The notes beneath the pieces are model-generated. The model saw only the letters and a program-made list of their open reading frames with translations. It ran no database searches and was not told where the DNA came from. A program made the translations under genes and the position numbers. DNA of 64,000 bases from an uncultured Pseudomonadota bacterium. GTDB taxonomy: Bacteria; Pseudomonadota; Gammaproteobacteria; Burkholderiales; Rhodocyclaceae. This document shows, one piece after another, positions 11,223-17,603 of this stretch. The DNA is taken from positions 1 through 64,000 of the forward strand of contig CAIQBG010000015.1 in the NCBI GenBank assembly GCA_903870055.1. Reading direction: 5' to 3'. Each line of letters begins with the position of its first letter. Position 1 is the first letter of the stretch.

Positions 11223-12520
11223 GTGTGATGCGCCGACTGGCGCTGGTCGACTGCAACAATTTCTACGTCAGTTGCGAACAGGTCTTTAATCCGGCTTTGC
11301 GCAAACGGGTTGTTGTGGTGCTCTCCAATAATGATGGCTGCGTTGTCTCGCGTTCGGCCGAGGCCAAACAGGCAGGTATTGGCATGGGGGTGCCCTACTT
11401 CAAGGTCCGGCAGCAGCTAGAAGCTCTAGGCGGCATCGCCCTATCTTCCAACTATGCGCTCTATGCAGACATGAGCCATCGGGCAATGACGCTAATGCGA
11501 GACATGGCAGAAAGCCAGGAAATCTATTCCATCGACGAGTGCTTTCTGGATTTCTCGGCATTCACGCCGGATCAGGCGCTGATTCAGGCCACAAAGATTC
11601 GCCAGGCCTTATGGCAAAGCCTCAGCTTACCGGTATGCATTGGTTTGGGTGCCACTAAAACGCTCGCCAAGCTTGCAAACGAGATGGCTAAAACCCTGAA
11701 GGAAGCTTCCGGTATCTGTAACCTGAGCGATCCGCTATCCCCCTGGCGAGAAAGCCAGATGGAAGAGATGCCTGTCGGCAGCGTCTGGGGGATTGGCCGT
11801 CGCACCGCACGCTCCCTTGAAAGCATCGGCATCAAGACCGTTGGCGATCTGTTACAAGCGCCGCCACAGCGATTGCGCAAAAATTACTCAATCAATCTTT
11901 TCAGAACGTTGTCCGAGCTCAATGGACAGACATGCATCGGTTTTGAACAGGTAGCCCCGGCTCGGCAACAAATTATTGCTTCCCGCTCATTTGGTCATGC
12001 CGTTAAAGAAGTGCAGGACCTGAATGAAGCCCTCTCAACCTTTGCGACACGCGCAGCAGAGCGACTGCGTGCCGATGGGTCTTTAGCCTCTCATCTACAG
12101 ATTTACGTCCGGGGAAGCCCCTTTGCCGAACAGGCAAGCAGCCCTGACGACGCAATCAATATCCAGCTCTCATCGCCAACCAATGACACCCGGCGATTGG
12201 TCGATGCCACTTTATCGGGATTAAAACTTATCTACCGGCCAGGTCTTCGCTACAAGAAAGCCGGCGTCATACTTGGCGGCATCGTGCCCGCTCATCATTA
12301 CCAACCGGATCTACTAAGGACCCAATCCCATAACAATTCAAGCACGCTCATGCGCGTGATGGATCATATTAATGACCGTTTTGGTCGAGATGTATTACGG
12401 GTAGCCAGCATGGGACATCGGGATGAGGCTGACTGGCATATGAGCTGTTCCCGGCGATCACGGCGCTATACAACCACGCTGGATGAGCTCCCGGTATTCT
12501 CTTCTTTGGGCTTGTCGTAG
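11219..12520 (+). CDS. umuC: Y-family DNA polymerase V catalytic subunit UmuC
   Basis: 433 residues if read from the ATG overlapping the umuD stop (11219). The Y-family palm begins LALVDCNNFYVSCEQVF, with the second catalytic motif YSIDECFLDF. This is followed by a helix-hairpin-helix region (GIGRRTARSLESIGI) and the little-finger domain and UmuC C-terminal extension. With UmuD' it replicates across DNA lesions. The 4-bp ATGA overlap supports co-translation. A rightward tRNA gene with its own promoter follows 51 bp downstream. Confidence 0.93.
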   Translation: MSVMRRLALVDCNNFYVSCEQVFNPALRKRVVVVLSNNDGCVVSRSAEAKQAGIGMGVPYFKVRQQLEALGGIALSSNYALYADMSHRAMTLMRDMAESQEIYSIDECFLDFSAFTPDQALIQATKIRQALWQSLSLPVCIGLGATKTLAKLANEMAKTLKEASGICNLSDPLSPWRESQMEEMPVGSVWGIGRRTARSLESIGIKTVGDLLQAPPQRLRKNYSINLFRTLSELNGQTCIGFEQVAPARQQIIASRSFGHAVKEVQDLNEALSTFATRAAERLRADGSLASHLQIYVRGSPFAEQASSPDDAINIQLSSPTNDTRRLVDATLSGLKLIYRPGLRYKKAGVILGGIVPAHHYQPDLLRTQSHNNSSTLMRVMDHINDRFGRDVLRVASMGHRDEADWHMSCSRRSRRYTTTLDELPVFSSLGLS

Positions 12521-12530
12521 TAAAAAAGGC

Positions 12531-12559
12531 TTGCCAAGCAAAACCGACTCCCCTATAAT
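12531..12559 (+). promoter_or_regulatory. Promoter of tRNA-Asn
   Basis: A -35 TTGCCA at 12531-12536 and a perfect -10 TATAAT at 12554-12559, 17 bp apart, lie 12 bp before the tRNA. This is a textbook sigma-70 promoter. Confidence 0.75.
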
Positions 12560-12571
12560 TCGCTGCGCAAT

Positions 12572-12647
12572 TCCTCGATAGCTCAGTTGGTAGAGCGCCG
12601 GACTGTTAATCCGTAGGTCCCTGGTTCGAGCCCAGGTCGAGGAGCCA
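12572..12647 (+). tRNA. tRNA-Asn (anticodon GTT)
   Basis: 76 nt with encoded CCA. The acceptor stem TCCTCGA pairs with TCGAGGA (12637-12643); the D-loop is AGCTCAGTTGGTAGA; the anticodon loop CTGTTAA has GTT at 12605-12607; the T-arm is CTGGTTCGAGCCCAG. It decodes Asn AAU/AAC. Its 3' half, starting in the anticodon loop, is the attachment core of the integrated element, and a copy of that half is found at 20052-20101. The gene remains intact on the left side. Confidence 0.97.
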
Positions 12648-12652
12648 AAATT
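12603..12652 (+). repeat. attL (tRNA-Asn 3' half), 50-bp direct repeat
   Basis: Identical over 50 bp to 20052-20101. It starts in the anticodon loop (CTGTTAATCCG) and ends AAAATT just beyond CCA. It is the left attachment site and keeps the tRNA whole. Confidence 0.92.
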
Positions 12653-12657
12653 CGATG

Positions 12658-12696
12658 ATGGGCCAGTAATGAAGCGATGCTAAGTTACTGGCCCAT
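12658..12696. other. 12-bp perfect inverted repeat beside attL
   Basis: ATGGGCCAGTAA at 12658-12669 and TTACTGGCCCAT at 12685-12696, with a 15-nt loop. No T-run follows, so it is not an ordinary terminator. It may be an arm-type integrase or excisionase site, or block readthrough from the tRNA promoter. Confidence 0.5.
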
Positions 12697-12797
12697 ATAA
12701 GAAAATTGGCAGTAGTAAAACCTTGTGTGGCGCGTGAAAAGCGGCGGCAAGAAGGACACCAAATGTTTTTGGTATTCAATCTTGACCGGAGCGAAAA

Positions 12798-13751
12798 ATG
12801 CGACACGAAACTGCAGTGATCGTCCCCCTGACTAGGGGACAAATCTTCACCCTGAAGGAACTGGCCGACACTTACATGGCCTGTTACCAAGGGAGCGACC
12901 GCCAACAGGCCACACGACTGGCCTACTTCGTGCAACACCTGGGCGACAAGCCCGCGCACGACATCGATGGCGATGACATCCAAGACGTACTAGACGCCCT
13001 GCAGCTTCGCGGCCGCGTGCATAACCGTGGCGGTGCATCCCGTGATGCCCAGCTGGTGGAAACGCACAAGCCCCTGAAGCCCGCTAGCGTCAATCGCTAC
13101 CGCACCACCATTCAGGCCGTGCTGACCTGGGGCCGCAAGCGCCGCCTGATGCCCAAGGGCTGGATCAACCCGGTGGGCGAAACCGAACGGCTGCCCGAAG
13201 ACAACGTGCGCACCCGTTTTCTGTCCGAAGACGAATATCAGCGCCTGCTGAAAGCCGCCAAGGCGTCCTACTGGAAAAAGCTGCACGTGCTGATCAAGCT
13301 GGCTGTGACCACCGGCGCCCGGCGCGGCACGCTGATGGGCCTGCGCTGGGCTGATGTGAATCTGGACGATAAGCAAGCCTACGCCGAGCGCACGAAAAAC
13401 GGCGAACCCTTCGTGCTGGTGCTGCAGGATGATGTAGCCAATGAACTGAAGGCCCTGAAAGGCGCTTCAAAGGATGACGAACTGGTTTTCTGCGGGCGCA
13501 ACCCGTACAAGCCCATGACCCTGGAAAAGGCGTATTACAACGCCCTGGCGAATGCCGGCATCACGGGGGCGGTATTCCACACCCTGCGCCACACGCACGC
13601 CAGCTGGCTGGCCAAACAAGGCGCCCCACTGCTGGCCATTGCCGATTCGATGGGCCACAAAAGCCTGGCCATGACGAAACGCTATGCGCACCTGTGCATC
13701 AATACCCGCGCAGAAATGCTGTCCCGTGTGTTTGCCCAGGCCGCTGCCTGA
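12798..13751 (+). CDS. int: Tyrosine-recombinase integrase of the element
   Basis: 317 residues. An N-terminal SAM-like core-binding domain (about 15-115) is followed by a catalytic domain with Arg175 (TTGARRGTLMGLRW), the HTLRH box (His261, Arg264), His287 (MGHKSLAMTKRY) and the Tyr296 nucleophile. It catalyses site-specific recombination between a phage-type att site and the tRNA-Asn gene. The start is supported by GGAG eight bases upstream. It is the first gene inside attL and reads into the element, as in many tRNA-integrated islands. At 317 residues it is shorter than P4-type integrases (about 400) and lacks an obvious arm-binding domain. That places it nearer to Shufflon/XerC-like phage integrases. 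Confidence 0.93.
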   Translation: MRHETAVIVPLTRGQIFTLKELADTYMACYQGSDRQQATRLAYFVQHLGDKPAHDIDGDDIQDVLDALQLRGRVHNRGGASRDAQLVETHKPLKPASVNRYRTTIQAVLTWGRKRRLMPKGWINPVGETERLPEDNVRTRFLSEDEYQRLLKAAKASYWKKLHVLIKLAVTTGARRGTLMGLRWADVNLDDKQAYAERTKNGEPFVLVLQDDVANELKALKGASKDDELVFCGRNPYKPMTLEKAYYNALANAGITGAVFHTLRHTHASWLAKQGAPLLAIADSMGHKSLAMTKRYAHLCINTRAEMLSRVFAQAAA

Positions 13752-13782
13752 TCGCCCCCTGAACCTTTTGGAGATTCCAACC

Positions 13783-14034
13783 ATGACCAACAAAACCACC
13801 CAAACCAACGCCCACGAAGCCGCCCTGACTGCCGTGATCGATGAACTGCACACCCTGGCCGCCCTGGTGGGTGCTGCCGAGCAGGCCGCATTCGATTATT
13901 CCGTGGGCGAGAACCGAGAGCCGGAAGTTATCGACCGCATCAATCGCCTGATGCTGGTGGCGCGTGAGCGCATCGCCGCCGCCCTGGTGCGCGCTGATGT
14001 GATCCCTGGCCAACCCGTGAAACTGGTGGCTTAA
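13783..14034 (+). CDS. Small protein of unknown function
   Basis: 83 residues, starting MTNKTTQTNAHEAAL, mostly alpha-helical and Ala-rich with no Cys. The start at 13783 is preceded by TTTTGGAG at a good distance. It lies 31 bp after the integrase gene and is probably co-transcribed. No family recognised; small helical proteins in this position can be excision or regulatory factors, but nothing in the sequence shows this. Confidence 0.6.
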   Translation: MTNKTTQTNAHEAALTAVIDELHTLAALVGAAEQAAFDYSVGENREPEVIDRINRLMLVARERIAAALVRADVIPGQPVKLVA

Positions 14035-14042
14035 TTGAGTTT

Positions 14043-14095
14043 GCCGCGCCTAGGCTGATCCCCGAAAAACCGGAACCCTACCGGAATGGCGCGGC
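14043..14095. terminator. 8-bp inverted repeat between small genes
   Basis: GCCGCGCC at 14043-14050 pairs with GGCGCGGC at 14088-14095, followed by ACCTTTT. The loop is long (37 nt) and itself contains CCGG repeats. It could be a weak terminator or an RNA structure controlling the next gene. Confidence 0.35.
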
Positions 14096-14123
14096 ACCTT
14101 TTAGGGTGCGCAAGGGAGCGCAG

Positions 14124-14723
14124 ATGCAATTCAAAGAACAAGAACGCGCCAGGCTGCAGGCGCTACTGAATGACAGCGAACGGGCGGTGCAGCGCATCGA
14201 GGAATCGATCGGGCGCTATCAGACCATGCTGCCGATCGCCCGCCTGGTAGAACAAAAGCCCAGCGAGATAAAGAAAGACGCCGAAGACCTGCACCAGGCG
14301 CTGCAGACGCTGGTGCGCATCATCGCCAATGGTGGCGAAGCCTGGGACAATTTCAAAGCCAGCGCAGCCGAAGAAGGGCTGGCCGCACCGCTGCACTGCC
14401 TGGCTGAAGCCCTGGGCACCGGCGTCGGCGAACCAGGCGAAGCACTGGCCAGCGTGGCCCAGCAAAACGCCGCAGACATGACACCCACCCGCAGCCGGCC
14501 GCGCAGCCCTGAGAAAGCCGAGCGCTTCGTGCTGCTGTTTCATGTGATCGGCGCCGCCAATGATGCGGGCGTGCCGGTATCGCGTAGCAATGCCGACTTC
14601 CTGGAAATCATCGAAACCGCATATGAAGCGGCCGGCATATCGAACCGCACCCACGGCCGCGAATTCGGGCTGCACAACGCCGAAAACGATCTGAAGGAAT
14701 ACCTGAAGAAGGCCGCCGAATAA
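14124..14723 (+). CDS. Protein of unknown function, coiled-coil N-terminus
   Basis: 199 residues from the ATG at 14124, chosen because AAGGGAG sits six bases upstream; a GTG at 14106 is the alternative. Residues 1-80 are charged and heptad-like (EQERARLQALLNDSERAV), suggesting a coiled coil. The C-terminal 70 residues (RFVLLFHVIGAANDAGVPVS) form a separate, probably globular helical unit. No family recognised. Its place between int and the replication genes fits a regulatory or accessory role, which is only a guess. Confidence 0.6.
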   Translation: MQFKEQERARLQALLNDSERAVQRIEESIGRYQTMLPIARLVEQKPSEIKKDAEDLHQALQTLVRIIANGGEAWDNFKASAAEEGLAAPLHCLAEALGTGVGEPGEALASVAQQNAADMTPTRSRPRSPEKAERFVLLFHVIGAANDAGVPVSRSNADFLEIIETAYEAAGISNRTHGREFGLHNAENDLKEYLKKAAE

Positions 14724-14728
14724 GGGCT

Positions 14729-14764
14729 GGCAGGAAGTCAGCAAAAAACGGGGCACTTCCTGCC
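14729..14764. other. 10-bp perfect inverted repeat
   Basis: GGCAGGAAGT (14729-14738) and ACTTCCTGCC (14755-14764) with a 16-nt loop, just after the stop of the preceding gene. No T-run follows on the plus strand. It may be an RNA processing hairpin or a protein-binding dyad. Confidence 0.45.
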
Positions 14765-14847
14765 CTGCACACGCTTCCGCTGTATCGAGAAACTCCAAAT
14801 GTCGCCGCTAGTCACGGCCACACAAGGAACCTTTCGGAGATACACAC

Positions 14848-15093
14848 ATGGAACAACAGAAAACCCTTTCCGCCGTTGAGAACTGGCGAGATTTTCAACA
14901 GACCGCAGACGGTAGGCGCCTATTCCCTGGGCTGGAATCCCTGCGCTGGTTTATCCGCGAACACCGCGACAGCCTGATCCACGCCGGCGCCATTCTGAAG
15001 ATTCGCGGCCAGTGGCACCTGGTTCGCCCTGAATTCGATGAAGCCGTGATCCGCACCCTGCGTGAAAAAGCCCTGGCCACCCTGGCACATTGA
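14848..15093 (+). CDS. Small winged-helix-like DNA-binding protein, possible excisionase/AlpA-type
   Basis: 81 residues. The core SLRWFIREHRDSLIHAGA followed by ILKIRGQWHLVRPEFDEAV resembles short MerR-like winged-helix proteins found next to integrases in islands and phages: a helix pair, then a hydrophobic strand pair carrying RG-x-W-x-x-x-P. Such proteins direct excision or switch on island transcription (AlpA-type). The start is supported by TTCGGAG upstream. The family call is from pattern memory and is tentative. Confidence 0.55.
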   Translation: MEQQKTLSAVENWRDFQQTADGRRLFPGLESLRWFIREHRDSLIHAGAILKIRGQWHLVRPEFDEAVIRTLREKALATLAH

Positions 15094-15105
15094 CCGGGGG
15101 CGACC

Positions 15106-15345
15106 ATGCGAAGAATGAAGAAAGCCGCACCGGGGACTAGCCGGGCGGCTTCCAAGCGACACACGAAAACAAGCCCACATCATAACGGCCAGCGCACCCC
15201 ATTGCCAGCCCGTAGGGCCACCGCCTGGGGCCGATCGCTGGCGCTGGCTGCAGCCTTGCGTGCCGGCCTGGTGCAATGCCTGCGGGCGCTGAAATCATCC
15301 TGTGTGCGCAAGCCAGGGAAACCAGCCAATCGGGTGCCGCGATGA
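15106..15345 (+). CDS. Basic, Arg/Lys/Ala-rich small protein
   Basis: 79 residues beginning MRRMKKAAPGTSRAASKR, very basic throughout with about a dozen Arg in the first half. GGGGGCGACC precedes the ATG. Its stop overlaps the start of the next gene (ATGATG at 15342), an arrangement that usually means real translation. No domain recognised. It may bind nucleic acid because of its charge. It could also be a spurious frame in G+C-rich DNA. Confidence 0.4.
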   Translation: MRRMKKAAPGTSRAASKRHTKTSPHHNGQRTPLPARRATAWGRSLALAAALRAGLVQCLRALKSSCVRKPGKPANRVPR

Positions 15346-15578
15346 TGGGCATCACCGAAAAGGAATTCCACACGCTGCGGGCTAAGGCTGCGATGATGGG
15401 CTATATCCTGCACCGCACCGATGCAGACGATGGCCCCGTGAGCTACTTTGCCGAGAGCCAGGGCCAGCTGTATCACCTGCCCACCCCTGAAAGCCTGCTG
15501 GCCTTCGTGGCCCGTGCGCAACCGATCAGGAAGTGGGCATACCCGCGCCAGGCATTCCGGGCAATGAGGGGGCGATGA
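15342..15578 (+). CDS. Small protein of unknown function
   Basis: 78 residues, starting MMGITEKEFHTLRAKAAM, with the pattern GYILHRTDADDGPVSYFAE and YHLPTPESLLAFV. This alternation of short strands and helices is often seen in small phage and plasmid proteins encoded before replication initiators. The ATG pair overlaps the preceding stop, and its own TGA overlaps the next start (ATGA at 15575), so three genes are translationally chained. Function unknown. Confidence 0.55.
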   Translation: MMGITEKEFHTLRAKAAMMGYILHRTDADDGPVSYFAESQGQLYHLPTPESLLAFVARAQPIRKWAYPRQAFRAMRGR

Positions 15579-16375
15579 GCAACAACGCAATCAGCGCCAC
15601 CTGGAAGGCAGATATTCAGCCTGCTGCACGCAAGCTGGTGCTGCTATTCATGGCCGATTCCCTGAACGACAAAACCGGGCAACTGAATCCCAGCATCGAT
15701 GCTGTGGCCCGTGCCTGCGGTATGTCAGCAGCCCAGGCGCGCCGGCACCTTCACGCCCTGATCGATGCGGGCTGTTTGAGCGTGATCGGTAACAGCAACG
15801 GGGGGTATCACCGAGAAGCCAGCAGACGCTACCAGCTGCACCTGGACGCTGTGACCCCTTGCATCCATGCAACCCCTAGCACCCATGCAACCCCTTGCAC
15901 TGATGCACGAGACCCCTTGCATCCACGCACTGAACCCCTTGCATCCATGCACGAGACCCCTTGCACCCATGCAAGCCAAACCAGAAAGAACCATAAGGAA
16001 CCAGAAGGGAACCAGAAAGTAACGCGCGCGAATCGCGCCGATGCCACCTCTGATGCCTTCGCAACCTTTTGGAATGCCTACCCGAAGAAGGTGGGCAGAC
16101 AAGCCGCCGAAAAAGCATTCGCCAGGGTAAAGCAGCCGGCAGACAAGCTGGCACTGATCCTGAAGGCGCTGGCCTGGCAAACGGTATCAGAGCAGTGGCA
16201 ACGCGATGGCGGGCAATTCATCCCAAACCCGGCGACCTACATCAACCAGGGCCGATGGGATGACGAGCAGCCCACCGCCACCAGCACCACCAGCAAGGCG
16301 CACACCAGCCGCCATTCAGGCTTCGAAAAGATCAACTATCGGGAGGGCATCAACGATGATGGATCATTCAGCTAA
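15575..16375 (+). CDS. Lambda-O-like replication initiator with internal origin
   Basis: 266 residues from the ATG at 15575, preceded by GAGGGGGCG. Residues 1-90 form a winged-helix domain (PSIDAVARACGMSAAQARRH) like those of phage O and plasmid Rep proteins. Residues about 93-132 are a low-complexity His/Pro/Thr/Cys linker, which is the translation of the DNA iterons described separately. The C-terminal domain (FWNAYPKKVGRQAAEKAF, then FIPNPATYINQGRWDDEQ) matches the helicase-recruiting region of O-type proteins. It should bind the iterons in its own gene, melt the origin and load host helicase. No helicase loader or primase is encoded in the element, so host DnaB/DnaG are implied. Confidence 0.8.
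   Translation: MSNNAISATWKADIQPAARKLVLLFMADSLNDKTGQLNPSIDAVARACGMSAAQARRHLHALIDAGCLSVIGNSNGGYHREASRRYQLHLDAVTPCIHATPSTHATPCTDARDPLHPRTEPLASMHETPCTHASQTRKNHKEPEGNQKVTRANRADATSDAFATFWNAYPKKVGRQAAEKAFARVKQPADKLALILKALAWQTVSEQWQRDGGQFIPNPATYINQGRWDDEQPTATSTTSKAHTSRHSGFEKINYREGINDDGSFS
15854..15973 (+). repeat. Six 18-bp iterons, candidate replication origin inside the initiator gene
   Basis: Consensus ACCCCTTGCATCCATGCA, with the internal dyad TGCAT-CC-ATGCA. Copies begin at 15854, 15872, 15890, 15912, 15934 and 15956. The first three abut (18-bp period); the last three have 4-bp spacers (22-bp period). The 22-bp steps move the reading frame, so copies 4 and 5 are translated differently (DPLHPR, EPLASMH) from the others (TPCIHA-like). 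The DNA, not the peptide, is therefore conserved. This mirrors the lambda origin, which lies inside gene O. Confidence 0.85.
15977..16018 (+). other. Purine-rich AACCAGAA repeats, candidate unwinding element
   Basis: Directly after the iterons the plus strand reads AACCAGAAAGAACCATAAGG and continues with two more AACCAGAA copies. Nearly all bases are A or G, with AT content higher than in the flanking gene. In lambda an asymmetric AT-rich tract sits in the same place and melts first. Confidence 0.5.
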
Positions 16376-16616
16376 CACCGGCATCGCCAAGGTGCGCGCA
16401 GCACTGCAGCGAGGCGACAGCCTGACGCACATGGACGCGCTGCGCCGCTTCGGGCTGTGGAGCCTGGCAACCGCCATTCATTCGCTGAAGGGCCAAGGCA
16501 TGGCGATCCATTCCAGGCTGATCAACGTGCGCACATCCACTGGCAACCTGTCCCGCGTGGCGCTGTATTCCCTTGACCCTGAAGCCAGCCATCCCGATGA
16601 AGTGTGCGATGCGTGA
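16356..16616 (+). CDS. Small helix-turn-helix protein
   Basis: 86 residues from the ATG at 16356 (a second ATG follows at 16359), overlapping the end of the initiator gene by 20 bp. GGGAGGG lies eight bases upstream. The core LTHMDALRRFGLWSLATAIH and LKGQGMAIHSRLINV followed by RVALYSL is the pattern of the short phage winged-helix family often placed near replication genes: an LT-x-x-x-A-L-x-x-F-G start, then a recognition helix, then a wing ending in Y-x-L. It probably binds DNA as a regulator. The overlap with the initiator gene suggests coupled expression. Confidence 0.65.
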   Translation: MMDHSANTGIAKVRAALQRGDSLTHMDALRRFGLWSLATAIHSLKGQGMAIHSRLINVRTSTGNLSRVALYSLDPEASHPDEVCDA

Positions 16617-16774
16617 TCAGTTAGCGCACAAGGCTGGCGCACAGCACAGGCACCGGCCTGGCATGGCCCCCGGCATCAAGGTACTTCCGAAGGCCCCACC
16701 CCATGCGGGGCGAAACGGCCCGCCTAGTTTCCCTTGTGAGTGCCCTTCGAATTCCACTTCCAAACTTCCAAACC
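16617..16774. other. Non-coding gap before the small-terminase gene, candidate packaging site
   Basis: 158 bp between the HTH gene and the terminase gene, with a small GC hairpin (GCCCC-ACCCCAT-GCGGGGC) near 16694-16712 and a pyrimidine tract (CTTCGAATTCCACTTCCAAAC) near the end, shown here split by position only. In lambdoid phages cos/cosB lies immediately upstream of the Nu1 gene, so this is the expected place for a packaging signal. No cohesive-end sequence is recognised. Confidence 0.3.
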
Positions 16775-17269
16775 ATGAGCATTGACGAAATGACCGTAAG
16801 CGATCGTGACCTGGCGCAGCTGGCCGGAGTGAGCGATCGGCGCATCCGGGCAATGGCAGAGGCCGGCATCCTGGAAAAGCATGGGCGCGGCAAGTATCTA
16901 CTGGGGCCATCCATTCGCGCCCTGCTGAATAACGCCGCAGACAACGCCAGCGAACTGCAGCGAGAGCGCACGCGCAAGATGGCTGCTGATGCTGACCTGG
17001 CCGAACTGGAATACGCCAGGCGCAAAAGCCTGATCGCGCCAGTGGCACAGATGCAGCTGGCGCTGGAAAGCATTTTCGCCCTGGTGCGCGCCAGCATGAT
17101 GAACATCCCGCAGCGCACTGCGCTGCAGATTGTGGGCGACACAGACGAGGCCCGCATTAAGCGGGTGCTGGATGACGAAATACGGGCGGCCCTGACCGCC
17201 ATGGCCGATGCCGAACTAGGCCCCGATTTTTTTGACACCACAACGGAGGAAACCAGCGATGGCAAATGA
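16775..17269 (+). CDS. Nu1-like terminase small subunit
   Basis: 164 residues from the ATG at 16775; 16790 is another possible start, and neither has a strong ribosome binding site. An N-terminal winged helix (DRDLAQLAGVSDRRIRAMAE, then GILEKHGRGKYLLGPSI) is the DNA-recognition domain typical of Nu1/DUF1441 proteins. A charged helix follows (ERTRKMAADADLAELEYARR) with the R-x-K-x-A-x-A-x-L-x-x-L-E pattern used for oligomerisation. In lambda this subunit selects DNA at cos for the large terminase. No large subunit is encoded here, so the protein probably redirects a helper phage's motor to satellite DNA. Confidence 0.8.
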   Translation: MSIDEMTVSDRDLAQLAGVSDRRIRAMAEAGILEKHGRGKYLLGPSIRALLNNAADNASELQRERTRKMAADADLAELEYARRKSLIAPVAQMQLALESIFALVRASMMNIPQRTALQIVGDTDEARIKRVLDDEIRAALTAMADAELGPDFFDTTTEETSDGK

Positions 17270-17492
17270 AAACAAACTGAAGCAGGCATTCAAGCGGGCG
17301 AAGCGATACCTGGCACCACCCGCAGCCGAAGAACTGCGCCCAGTGCACCTGGCTGCAGCCAGGGAGGCTATCGCGCGCGCTGCCGATCTGATCGATGCAG
17401 CCGAAGCCGAAGCCGAAGCTATCAAGGCTGGCGACCACGCCCTGGCAATGGCCCTGGGCGACCAGCATCACGCGCTTGATCGGCTTCGATAA
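17259..17492 (+). CDS. Small helical protein of the capsid module
   Basis: 77 residues, starting MANENKLKQAFKRAKRYLAP, overlapping the terminase gene by 11 bp; CGGAGGA lies nine bases upstream. It is nearly all alpha-helix, basic at the N-terminus and acidic in the middle (DAAEAEAEAIKAGDHALA). By position, between small terminase and capsid protein, it could be a scaffold or head-completion protein. No family recognised. An open stretch in the +1 frame directly after it (17493-17607) ends at the capsid start codon. Confidence 0.55.
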   Translation: MANENKLKQAFKRAKRYLAPPAAEELRPVHLAAAREAIARAADLIDAAEAEAEAIKAGDHALAMALGDQHHALDRLR

Positions 17493-17603
17493 CACCGACA
17501 AGGCAAAAGCGGAAAAACCACAAGAGGAAAAAGCGCCAGAGGAAATTAACACTGTGGGCCTGAATACTTCGCAAGACAGCAACCCAACCAGGACACCACC
17601 AAC

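Noticed and set aside
12606-12983. A leftward 125-residue protein
   Set aside because: It runs antisense through int, the inverted repeat and the tRNA. No ribosome binding site and no family.
15854-15973. A CRISPR array
   Set aside because: Repeats are 18 bp, abut or have 4-bp gaps, and lie inside a coding gene; there are no spacers of CRISPR length and no cas genes.
15854-15973. A selected His/Cys/Pro-rich peptide repeat
   Set aside because: The repeat changes reading frame between copies, so the peptide is not repeated; selection is on DNA.
15725-16180. Leftward reading frames across the iterons with GCMGARGCM-type repeats
   Set aside because: They arise from the antisense of the DNA iterons and lack starts or family resemblance.
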